Origin: Ruegeria arenilitoris
Lineage (GTDB): Bacteria > Pseudomonadota > Alphaproteobacteria > Rhodobacterales > Rhodobacteraceae
Direction of reading: 5' to 3'
Assembly: GCF_013035425.1 (NCBI RefSeq)
Contig: NZ_WQHX01000005.1
Location: 62,001-126,000 of the forward strand
Length of the DNA stretch: 64,000 nucleotides
In this document: piece by piece, positions 27,706 to 34,730 of the stretch
Position numbering within the stretch: position 1 is the stretch's first letter
Layout: each line of letters opens with the position of its first letter
Position numbers and translations under genes: made by a program
Notes under the pieces: generated by a model
Told to the model about the DNA's origin: nothing
The model's database searches: none
Seen by the model: only the letters and a program-made list of their open reading frames with translations

Positions 27706-28156
27706 ACCTTGCGAAGACATCTTTGAGAATCAAATCCAGTGACCGGGCATCCTGCTCAGTGAAAGCATCTGGTTGGTCGCTGTCTATGTCGAACACGGCG
27801 ATGATGTCCCCTTCTGAATTCTGCACAGGTACAACCAACTCGGATCGCGTCGACGATGCACATGCGATGTGTCCCGGAAAGGCCTCTACGTCCGCTACAA
27901 GTTGCACCTTTCCAGTTCGTGCCGCCGCACCACAGACACCCCGATCAAACGGTATTAACAAACATCCATGCCCACCCTGATAAGGGCCGATTTTCAGCAG
28001 TTCCGGTTCAGTGACGCGATAGAACCCAGTCCAGTCGAAACGGTCATCAGAGTGATGCACTTCGCATGCGATCGTTGCCATCAAGGCGATCTGGTCGGAC
28101 TCACCATCCGTCAGAGCGGCTATGGTCTTAGCCAAAGTGTCGTAGTCAACTTTCAT
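27704..28156 (-). CDS. msrC: Free methionine-(R)-sulfoxide reductase (GAF domain)
   Basis: Reduces free L-methionine-(R)-sulfoxide in the cytoplasm using thioredoxin. The 150-residue product is a GAF domain with the three redox cysteines at 65, 75 and 99, spaced exactly as Cys84, Cys94 and Cys118 of E. coli MsrC; motifs GVCGAAARTGK, DVEAFPGHIACAS and SELVVPV are intact. ATG 28156 was chosen on family length; the frame is open 18 codons further. It is co-oriented with the thiolase gene 86 bp upstream. Confidence 0.9.
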   Translation of the reverse strand: MKVDYDTLAKTIAALTDGESDQIALMATIACEVHHSDDRFDWTGFYRVTEPELLKIGPYQGGHGCLLIPFDRGVCGAAARTGKVQLVADVEAFPGHIACASSTRSELVVPVQNSEGDIIAVFDIDSDQPDAFTEQDARSLDLILKDVFAR

Positions 28157-28242
28157 ATTGCACTCAGTTTCAAAAATCCGGGACGCAGTGCTCCGATTGT
28201 GCTGCGCCACTCGTACCGCATTATTTTGAATCCCCTAACGCG

Positions 28243-29415
28243 TCAAACGCGTTCGATTGCAATTGCTGTGCCCTCTCCTCCACCGATGCAGATGGCGGCA
28301 ACGCCTCGCTTGAGGTTGTGCGACTCCAAGGCATTCAGCAGAGTTACCATAATCCGGGCTCCGGACGCTCCGATCGGGTGACCCAGTGCACAAGCACCTC
28401 CGTTCACATTAACTATGTCACGAGGCAGGCCCATTTCGTGCATAAAGGCCATTGGGACGACAGCGAAGGCTTCGTTGACTTCCCATAGATCTACGTCCAC
28501 TTTGTCCCAGCCAATGCGATCCAGAAGTTTTTTTGCTGCCGGAACTGGTGCCGTGGTGAATAGACCTGGTGCCTGCGCATGGCTGGCATGTCCGAGAACA
28601 CGTGCGCGAACACTTAGCCCACTTGTTTCTGCCGTCTCCGCCGAGGTTAGAACCAACGCTGCGGCACCATCAGAGATTGACGAGGAATTGGCCGCCGTCA
28701 CCGTTCCGTCTTTGCGAAAAGCCGGCTTCAGCGTGGGAATTTTCTCAGGCCGTGCTGATTTGGGTTGTTCGTCCGAATCTATCGTGAAATCACCCTTTCT
28801 TGAGCGTACGGTCACTGGGGAAATTTCACGGTCGAAAGCACCACTTTCTTGCGCGGCCAATGCGTTTGAAAGGGAACGTAAGGCATATTCATCCTGCGCC
28901 TCGCGCGTGAACTGATAGGACTCGGCACAGTCTTCGGCAAAGGTTCCCATCAACCGGCCCTTGTCATATGCATCTTCCAGTCCGTCAAGAAACATGTGGT
29001 CAACGACCTGACCATGACCGATCCTCGCACCGCCGCGCATTTTGGGCAGGAGGTAGGGTGCATTCGTCATGCTTTCCATTCCGCCGGCGACAATCGTTTT
29101 GACCTGTCCCAGCGCGATCTGGTCAAACGCGATCATGGCCGCCTTCATTCCTGAACCACACATTTTATTCAGTGTCGTCGCGGGGACTTCTTCCGTCAGA
29201 CCAGCTGCAAACCCAGCCTGACGAGCTGGGGCTTGACCCTGCCCGGCAGGCAGAACACAACCCATCAGAACTTCGTCAACGACCTGTGCGCCAGCATCGT
29301 CCAGCGCTGCGCGGATCGCAGTCCCGCCCAGTTCAGCCGCAGGAACACCTTCGAACATGCCCTGAAACCCACCCATTGGTGTTCGCGCGGCTCCTGCAAT
29401 CACTACGTCTTTCAT
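28243..29415 (-). CDS. Acetyl-CoA C-acetyltransferase (thiolase)
   Basis: Biosynthetic-type thiolase of 390 residues joining or splitting acetoacetyl-CoA and acetyl-CoA. Catalytic Cys in LNKMCGSGMKA, the His in ALGHPIGASGARI, and the second Cys in AICIGGGEGTAIAI. Whether it serves PHB synthesis (PhaA), ketone use (AtoB) or another route is not shown by the neighbours. ATG 29415 has a GGGAGG ribosome site 7 nt upstream. Divergent from the STAS gene. Confidence 0.92.
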   Translation of the reverse strand: MKDVVIAGAARTPMGGFQGMFEGVPAAELGGTAIRAALDDAGAQVVDEVLMGCVLPAGQGQAPARQAGFAAGLTEEVPATTLNKMCGSGMKAAMIAFDQIALGQVKTIVAGGMESMTNAPYLLPKMRGGARIGHGQVVDHMFLDGLEDAYDKGRLMGTFAEDCAESYQFTREAQDEYALRSLSNALAAQESGAFDREISPVTVRSRKGDFTIDSDEQPKSARPEKIPTLKPAFRKDGTVTAANSSSISDGAAALVLTSAETAETSGLSVRARVLGHASHAQAPGLFTTAPVPAAKKLLDRIGWDKVDVDLWEVNEAFAVVPMAFMHEMGLPRDIVNVNGGACALGHPIGASGARIMVTLLNALESHNLKRGVAAICIGGGEGTAIAIERV

Positions 29416-29515
29416 TTGATGCCTCCCTCCGATTTTCACTTCTTGGATACCGAATGGTAAGAATTGCCGTCTAGCGTATTTCTACGATCCGCTACCAACA
29501 AAAGGGCAGGTATCC

Positions 29516-29854
29516 ATGGGGCTCAGCAGCAGAACGACTGAAGGCACACAGATCATCACTGTCCAATGCGACCGCATCGATGCCGCCATGGCCATCCAGT
29601 TCAAAGAAGACATGCGCGCGGAAACCGAAAATGACACCCGACGCGTTATTTTGGACTTATCCAATGTGGAATTTATTGATTCCAGCGGACTCGGGGCCAT
29701 CGTAGCGTCGATGAAGCAATTGGGTGACGAACGTCGGCTTGATCTGGCAGGCCTGCACCCTGTTGTTGAAAAAGTCTTCAGATTGACCCGCATGGATACC
29801 GTGTTCAAACTCTTTAATTCTTTGGACGAAGCTCTGTCGGCAGGTTCAAACTGA
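29516..29854 (+). CDS. STAS-domain anti-sigma factor antagonist (SpoIIAA/RsbV-like)
   Basis: 112-residue single STAS domain. The phosphorylation site lies in EFIDSSGLGAIVASMK, with the second serine (S57) corresponding to the phosphoserine of SpoIIAA. It would bind and release a partner switched by phosphorylation. The next gene encodes the matching HATPase kinase, 22 bp downstream, so the pair forms a partner-switch module. No PP2C phosphatase or sigma factor is present in the window. Confidence 0.88.
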   Translation: MGLSSRTTEGTQIITVQCDRIDAAMAIQFKEDMRAETENDTRRVILDLSNVEFIDSSGLGAIVASMKQLGDERRLDLAGLHPVVEKVFRLTRMDTVFKLFNSLDEALSAGSN

Positions 29855-29876
29855 CCTCTGTCAGGAGTGGGGAGTC

Positions 29877-30326
29877 GTGAAGCATAACTGCGAACAAGAC
29901 AGCATGGAACTAAGCTTCCCGGCGACCGAGGTCGAAGCCAGTGTTGGCATCGCAAAGCTACGTAACCAACTGACGGCACATGGATTGCCTGCGGCGCGCG
30001 CCGACGATGTCAAAATCGCTCTGGCAGAGGCAATTAACAACGTAGTGGAACATGCCTATGCCGGCATGCCACCAGAAACAGTACGTATTAATTGCATGAT
30101 GTGCCGGGAAACGCTGGAGGTTCGTATCGAGGACACTGGTCATCCGATGCCAGGACTGAAACCACCTGACGGAAAACCACCTGTGATTGGGAACATTCGG
30201 CAGGATTTGCCTGAAGGTGGGTTCGGTTGGTTCCTGATTCACCAGCTGGCCAGTAAAATCAAATACGAAAGGCATAAAGGATACAATCGGCTGAGCCTTT
30301 GGTTCGACTTCCCAAAATCAGCCTGA
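29877..30326 (+). CDS. Anti-sigma factor serine kinase (RsbW/SpoIIAB-like HATPase)
   Basis: 149 residues with the GHKL ATPase boxes: N box DVKIALAEAINNVVEHAY, G1 box RIEDTGHPMPG, and G2 box GGFGWFLIHQLAS. It should phosphorylate the STAS protein encoded just upstream and in turn bind a sigma factor or another output protein. The start is GTG 29877, with AGGAG 9 nt upstream; ATG 29904 is an alternative. The target is unknown. Confidence 0.85.
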   Translation: MKHNCEQDSMELSFPATEVEASVGIAKLRNQLTAHGLPAARADDVKIALAEAINNVVEHAYAGMPPETVRINCMMCRETLEVRIEDTGHPMPGLKPPDGKPPVIGNIRQDLPEGGFGWFLIHQLASKIKYERHKGYNRLSLWFDFPKSA

Positions 30327-30416
30327 ATGGCCTCAAATGGTCACAATAACGCCCAGATCGCACCATTGTCGCGCCGCAAACGAACGCGATTAATAAGGTG
30401 TAGCTCAGATAGCTTC

Positions 30417-30463
30417 CCTCGGCGCCAAGCGTCACAGCCCCCACCCAGTGAACGGCGCCGAGG
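30417..30463. repeat. Long inverted repeat downstream of the anti-sigma kinase gene
   Basis: CCTCGGCGCC (30417-30426) and GGCGCCGAGG (30454-30463) are perfect 10-bp arms around a 27-nt spacer. The spacer contains an inner TCAC/GTGA pair flanking a C-rich loop. There is no T tract on either strand. The 213 bp between the kinase gene and the gamma-glutamyltransferase gene hold no convincing gene apart from this structure. Confidence 0.6.
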
Positions 30464-30539
30464 ACCTCTCTCCCCCGACATCATTGGAAAATCCTCTGCG
30501 CGGTCTTAGTGTGTGCCCGATACGAAAGGGAATGACTTC

Positions 30540-32117
30540 ATGCGTGACTTGCATTTGCCGGGCCGATCCTCAGTTCTGGCGACTGAGGGGATGTGCGCCA
30601 CATCGCATCCGTTGGCGGCCAAAGTGGCATTGGACATTCTGGCTCGTGGCGGGAATGCGATGGACGCCGCAATCGCCGGCGCCGTTTTGTTGGGCATCTG
30701 TGAACCGCAGATGACTGGCTTAGGTGGGGATTGCTTTGTTCTGTTCAACCGTGCAGGCGAAAACACGGTACGCGGGTTAAATGGTTCAGGCCGGGCACCT
30801 GCGGGTGCAAATGCTGAGACTTTGCGGGTTAGCGGAATGACTTCGGTTCCTTTGTCGAAACCCGATGCCGTAACTATCCCCGGAGCTGTGGATGCATTTT
30901 GCCACCTATCCAAGACCGAAGGGCGGCTTGGCTTGGATGAAATCCTTCAACCAGCCATTCACTACGCCGAAACAGGCGTGCCCGTAGCCCCACGCGTCGC
31001 CTTCGATTGGACCCAAGCCGAAACAACTTTGCAGGGCGTCGCTCGCAAATACTATCTTCTGGACGGCGTCGTTCCAAAGGTTGGTCAGTTATTTCGCGCA
31101 CCAAAGCAGGCAGAAGTTTTGCGCCGAATCGCCCGCGATGGGCGCGATGCGTTTTATTCCGGAGAAGTTGCCCAGGATATGGTTGACGCGCTAGTCGCGC
31201 GAGGTGGCAAACACCAGGTCCAAGACTTTGTCTCTGTTCAATGCGATGAAACTGTACCGGTCAGCACCGAATATGGTGGGTTCGAACTGTTAGAACATCC
31301 CCCGAATGGACAAGGAGCCACAGCGCTTTTGCTGTTGAACATTCTGAGCCACTTCGATGTGTCAAAGATGGACCCATGGGGCGCAGAACGCCTGCACCTG
31401 GAGGCTGAAGCCACCAAACTTGCCTTTGATGCACGTAATCGATTTATCGCTGATCCCGACTATTCAGCGAGAACCGAGCATTTTCTGGCCCCTGAAACTG
31501 CAGCGCGACTGGCAGCACTAATCGATCCCAAACGTGCCATGCCGGCCCCGGCCCTGCTGACCGAGGCGATACATAAAGATACAATCTATATCACCGTGGT
31601 CGACCGGGACCGCATGGCGGTGTCGCTGATCTATTCAATCTACCACAGTTTTGGCTCGGGGATCGCATCCGAGAAATTCGGTATCTTATTTCAGAACCGA
31701 GGCGCAGGGTTTACTCTGACACCCGGACACCCAAACGAACTTAGCGGTGGAAAGCGACCGATGCATACGATCATTCCCGGTATGGTGCGCAACGACGACA
31801 AGGTTTTGATGCCCTTTGGTGTTATGGGAGGCGCCTACCAGCCAACGGGTCATGCGCGCTTTCTATCGAACCTCACCGATTTTGGCTTTGACGTTCAGCA
31901 CAGCGTGGACGCACCGCGTGCCTTTGCCGATGGAAACATTCTGAAAGTCGAGCGAGGCTACCCTGACAGTGTTCGGCTACAATTGACGGACATGGGCCAC
32001 AATGTTGAAGTTCCCAAAACACCGCTTGGGGGCGCCCAGGCGATACGAATTCGCGACGACGGGGTTCTGGAAGGCGCAAGCGACCCGCGAAAGGACGGGT
32101 GCGCACTTGGATTTTGA
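30540..32117 (+). CDS. Gamma-glutamyltransferase-family protein (YwrD-like)
   Basis: Ntn-hydrolase of 525 residues. N-terminal region has the GGT signature GGNAMDAAIAGAVLLGICEP and GLGGDCF. The autocleavage/nucleophile threonine should be the Thr in HKDTIYITVVDRD; canonical GGT has TTHYS there. The substrate-lid motif PLSSM is replaced by GKRPMHTIIPGM, as in YwrD-type proteins, so glutathione may not be the substrate. There is no signal peptide, so it is probably cytoplasmic. ATG 30540 has AAAGGGAA 9 nt upstream; GTG 30513 is less likely. Confidence 0.82.
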   Translation: MRDLHLPGRSSVLATEGMCATSHPLAAKVALDILARGGNAMDAAIAGAVLLGICEPQMTGLGGDCFVLFNRAGENTVRGLNGSGRAPAGANAETLRVSGMTSVPLSKPDAVTIPGAVDAFCHLSKTEGRLGLDEILQPAIHYAETGVPVAPRVAFDWTQAETTLQGVARKYYLLDGVVPKVGQLFRAPKQAEVLRRIARDGRDAFYSGEVAQDMVDALVARGGKHQVQDFVSVQCDETVPVSTEYGGFELLEHPPNGQGATALLLLNILSHFDVSKMDPWGAERLHLEAEATKLAFDARNRFIADPDYSARTEHFLAPETAARLAALIDPKRAMPAPALLTEAIHKDTIYITVVDRDRMAVSLIYSIYHSFGSGIASEKFGILFQNRGAGFTLTPGHPNELSGGKRPMHTIIPGMVRNDDKVLMPFGVMGGAYQPTGHARFLSNLTDFGFDVQHSVDAPRAFADGNILKVERGYPDSVRLQLTDMGHNVEVPKTPLGGAQAIRIRDDGVLEGASDPRKDGCALGF

Positions 32118-32151
32118 CAGCTTAGGCCCTTCGGCCATTAAAGCTCAAAGA

Positions 32152-32478
32152 TCAATTTAATTGAAAGTGCAGCGGATAAGATCCGTCCTGAAAAGGGCCA
32201 AACATATTTGGAATATCGGGGTGGTCCACAGGCTCACCGGACTGGTCTTCGATCAAATTTTGTTCTGAAACATAAGCAACATAGAAGGATTGGTCGTTTT
32301 CCGCCAGCAAGTGGTAGAACGGCTGATCTTTCACAGGCCTGCTGTCCTCGGGGATGGCCTCATACCATTCCTCCGAGTTCGCGAATTCCGGATCCACGTC
32401 AAAAATCACCCCTCTAAAAGGATGTCTGCGATGTCGAACCACCTGGCCCAGGCGGTACTTAGCTTGTGTCTTTAACAT
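32152..32478 (-). CDS. hspQ: Heat shock protein HspQ
   Basis: 108 residues with the YccV/HspQ fold: KYRLGQVVRHRRHPFRGVIFDVDPEF, the EWYEAIPEDSRPVKDQPFYHLL core and YVAYVSEQNL. In enterobacteria HspQ binds Lon protease and alters its specificity, and also binds hemimethylated DNA. A LON-substrate-binding-domain protein is also encoded in this window, but not nearby. ATG 32478 gives the family N-terminus; the gene is divergent from the AEC transporter. Confidence 0.9.
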   Translation of the reverse strand: MLKTQAKYRLGQVVRHRRHPFRGVIFDVDPEFANSEEWYEAIPEDSRPVKDQPFYHLLAENDQSFYVAYVSEQNLIEDQSGEPVDHPDIPNMFGPFQDGSYPLHFQLN

Positions 32479-32498
32479 TGTTTCAGCCCCCAAAGTAT

Positions 32499-32528
32499 TT
32501 ACTACATCTTTCCGAACTGAAATGCCAA
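32499..32528 (-). promoter_or_regulatory. Candidate promoter of hspQ
   Basis: On the minus strand TTGGCA (32523-32528) and TAGTAA (32499-32504) are spaced 18 bp, a fair sigma-70-type pair, 20 bp upstream of the hspQ start codon. No clear heat-shock sigma motif is seen. Confidence 0.4.
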
Positions 32529-32558
32529 TCCTTGATCACATTTTCCGGGAAACAGTCT

Positions 32559-33440
32559 GTGAACCTCTTAACTACAGTCTTCGAAATTGTGGCCCCTGTC
32601 TTCTTGTTGGCGGGGATCGGATTTGCGTGGGTCAAACTGGGATTCGAATATCGCCTGGAGTTTGTAACGCGCTTGGGAATTACGCTTGCGCTACCAAGTC
32701 TTGTCTTTGTCGCATTGATGCAGACAAACATCCCCAGCGGGGATCTGACCGTGTTTACGCTCGCTTCAATCGCCATACATGTAGCATTAGCTGCTGTGTT
32801 TTGGGTTTTTGTAAGGATAAGTGGTCTTGAAAAACGCACTTATCTCGCCCCCCTGATTTTTGGGAACACCGGAAACCTTGGGCTGCCCTTGTGCATATTT
32901 GCATTCGGTCAAGCCGGTCTGGGGTACGCGGTTATTTTTCTGGCAGTTACCGTTTTGCTTTCCTTCACATACGGAATTTATCTGGTGGCGGGACAAGGTG
33001 CCTTTGGCAAAGCGGTGCGCGAGCCGATGGTTTGGGCCACACTGCTTGGTGCTGTGTTTCTCTGGCGCAACTGGGAAACACCGTTGTTTCTGACGAACAC
33101 GCTTGATCTGCTGGGGCAAATGGCGATCCCACTAATGCTTATTACCTTAGGCGTAGCTGTGGCACGCCTGACAACGAAGAAGTTGCGACAAGCAATCTGG
33201 ATTTCGGGTTTGAAGCTGATGGTTTGTTTTGTCCTCGGCTGGGTACTGGCCGAAGTTTTCAATTTGGAACCGATTGCGTTCGGTGTTTTGGTTTTACAAG
33301 CCTCCACTCCAGTTGCCGTGACATCGTATCTTCTCGCCGAACGGTTTAAGGCGGACGCAGACGCCGTTGCCGGGCTGGTCATGGTATCGACAGCCCTGTC
33401 CGTCGCGGTATTGCCTATTATTCTGGCGGTTATTCTGTAA
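32559..33440 (+). CDS. AEC-family transporter
   Basis: Auxin-efflux-carrier family membrane protein of 293 residues with about ten hydrophobic segments in two inverted halves. The helix-break motif FGNTGNLGLPL and the later STPVAVTSYLLAERF are typical. Bacterial members carry malonate, malate or related acids; the substrate is unknown. GTG 32559 gives the family N-terminus (a membrane segment at once). It is divergent from hspQ with 80 bp between starts. Confidence 0.85.
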   Translation: MNLLTTVFEIVAPVFLLAGIGFAWVKLGFEYRLEFVTRLGITLALPSLVFVALMQTNIPSGDLTVFTLASIAIHVALAAVFWVFVRISGLEKRTYLAPLIFGNTGNLGLPLCIFAFGQAGLGYAVIFLAVTVLLSFTYGIYLVAGQGAFGKAVREPMVWATLLGAVFLWRNWETPLFLTNTLDLLGQMAIPLMLITLGVAVARLTTKKLRQAIWISGLKLMVCFVLGWVLAEVFNLEPIAFGVLVLQASTPVAVTSYLLAERFKADADAVAGLVMVSTALSVAVLPIILAVIL

Positions 33441-33500
33441 CGATTGTGATTTCCTCGGCCTTCAATCTTTGCTAGAATAAAGAAAAAAGGCACGAGGCAC

Positions 33501-34082
33501 ATGAGCAGAATTCTTTTCGTACTCTTTGGGGTGCTTTTTTTGGCATCCTGTGGGGGCGGGTCGAACAAGCCGCCCAGCAGATTGAACGACGCGTGCAGCA
33601 TTGCACGTGAGCGGCCGGACTATATCAAAGCATTTGAAAAAACGGAACGCAAATGGGGCGTGCCCGTTCACGTTCAGATGGCGACGATCTATCAGGAAAG
33701 CCGCTACAAACACGATGCCCGAACACCGCATAAATACGTACTGGGCGTCATACCAATGGGACGTCAAAGCAGTGCCTATGGTTTCAGTCAGGCCCTGGAC
33801 GGTACTTGGGATGAATACAGGCAAGAAACTGGCAAGCGCCGCGCAAAACGTGACCGTATTCGCGATGCTTCAGATTTCATCGGCTGGTACATGAACAAAA
33901 GCTATGAGCGGAACGGTATCCACCCCAGCGACACGCGTAACCAATACTTAGCATACCACGAAGGCCACAACGGATTTTCACGCGGCAGCTATAATCAGAA
34001 GTCCTGGTTGTTGAACGTGGCAAGTGACGTGGACGCGCGTGCGCAGCTCTATCAGTCGCAACTAGCAGGTTGCCGCTACTGA
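33501..34082 (+). CDS. Transglycosylase SLT-domain lipoprotein
   Basis: 193 residues with a lipoprotein signal (VLFLASC, acylated Cys17) and a C-terminal SLT domain of the EmtA/MltC-like kind. The catalytic glutamate is in ATIYQESRYK, followed by SSAYGFSQALDGTWDEY and a C-terminal YLAYHEGHNGF. It would cleave peptidoglycan glycan strands from the outer membrane. Ends 6 bp before a strong terminator. Confidence 0.88.
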   Translation: MSRILFVLFGVLFLASCGGGSNKPPSRLNDACSIARERPDYIKAFEKTERKWGVPVHVQMATIYQESRYKHDARTPHKYVLGVIPMGRQSSAYGFSQALDGTWDEYRQETGKRRAKRDRIRDASDFIGWYMNKSYERNGIHPSDTRNQYLAYHEGHNGFSRGSYNQKSWLLNVASDVDARAQLYQSQLAGCRY

Positions 34083-34087
34083 ATTCG

Positions 34088-34120
34088 CGCGGATCAGCGA
34101 TCGTCTGATCCGCGTTTTTT
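34088..34120 (+). terminator. Rho-independent terminator after the SLT lipoprotein gene
   Basis: 10-bp perfect stem CGCGGATCAG (34088-34097) / CTGATCCGCG (34105-34114), 7-nt loop, then six T residues. It lies inside the 3' end of the convergent lolA gene, covering its last codons and stop. Confidence 0.9.
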
Positions 34121-34690
34121 GTTGTCAGAAAACAGGCTTTGATCCAGTCTGCCACCTTCTGTAAGCGGACCCAATAGAACTGTGGTTTGGGTACCGGCAT
34201 TGTCGTGTATCACCCATTTGCGCAGCTCAATCGGATCACTTGTAAACATCAGTTCGATTCGCCCGTTTTCCGGGTTTTTGGGGTCTTGCGCTGTCACCAC
34301 GGTGGCTGTCCCATCGAATTCATGACCGACCACCATGTTTGCTTGTCCTAGGTTAACGTTCCTTGCCAAAACTAAGGACAAAGGAGTGCGCCGCAGCGGA
34401 TATTGCTCCGGCGGCTGGTTGGACTTTGCATCATAAATTAAAACCGATCCGGAACGTGCCAGAACAACCGCATCGTTCGGCGCATCATACTCGAATCTCA
34501 TCTTACCTGGCCGCTGCAGCCACAGCTTTCCGGTACTCAGCGTTCCGTCGTCATTCACCTGAGTAAAAGTCGTCTGAACGGTATTCAGACTGTTCAGGTA
34601 ATTGGATATCTGCGACAGCGGCAGCTTATCAGCAGCCCAGGCTGTCGGTGCGGCCAGCGTCAAAGCAAAGGCAAAGGCTATCTGTTTCAT
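34094..34690 (-). CDS. lolA: Outer-membrane lipoprotein carrier protein LolA
   Basis: Periplasmic chaperone of 198 residues that carries lipoproteins from LolCDE to the outer membrane. A cleavable signal peptide (MKQIAFAFALTLAAPTAWA) is followed by LSQISNYLNSLNTVQTTFTQ, GKLWLQRPGKMRFEY and the later VLIYDAKSNQPPEQYPL, the LolA core. Immediately downstream of ftsK (40 bp), as often in alphaproteobacteria. The last codons form the stem of the neighbour's terminator. Confidence 0.9.
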   Translation of the reverse strand: MKQIAFAFALTLAAPTAWAADKLPLSQISNYLNSLNTVQTTFTQVNDDGTLSTGKLWLQRPGKMRFEYDAPNDAVVLARSGSVLIYDAKSNQPPEQYPLRRTPLSLVLARNVNLGQANMVVGHEFDGTATVVTAQDPKNPENGRIELMFTSDPIELRKWVIHDNAGTQTTVLLGPLTEGGRLDQSLFSDNKKRGSDDR

Positions 34691-34730
34691 GCTCTACCAG
34701 ATAGGCGCTCTACCCTTGATATGGAATATC

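Noticed and set aside
30396..30416. GGTGTAGCTCAGATAGC resembles the 5' D-arm region of a tRNA
   Set aside because: No anticodon arm, T-loop or matching acceptor stem follows within 100 bases.
30327..30509. 60-codon frame directly after the anti-sigma kinase stop
   Set aside because: Arg/Ser/Pro-rich low-information product spanning the stem-loop; no ribosome site of its own.
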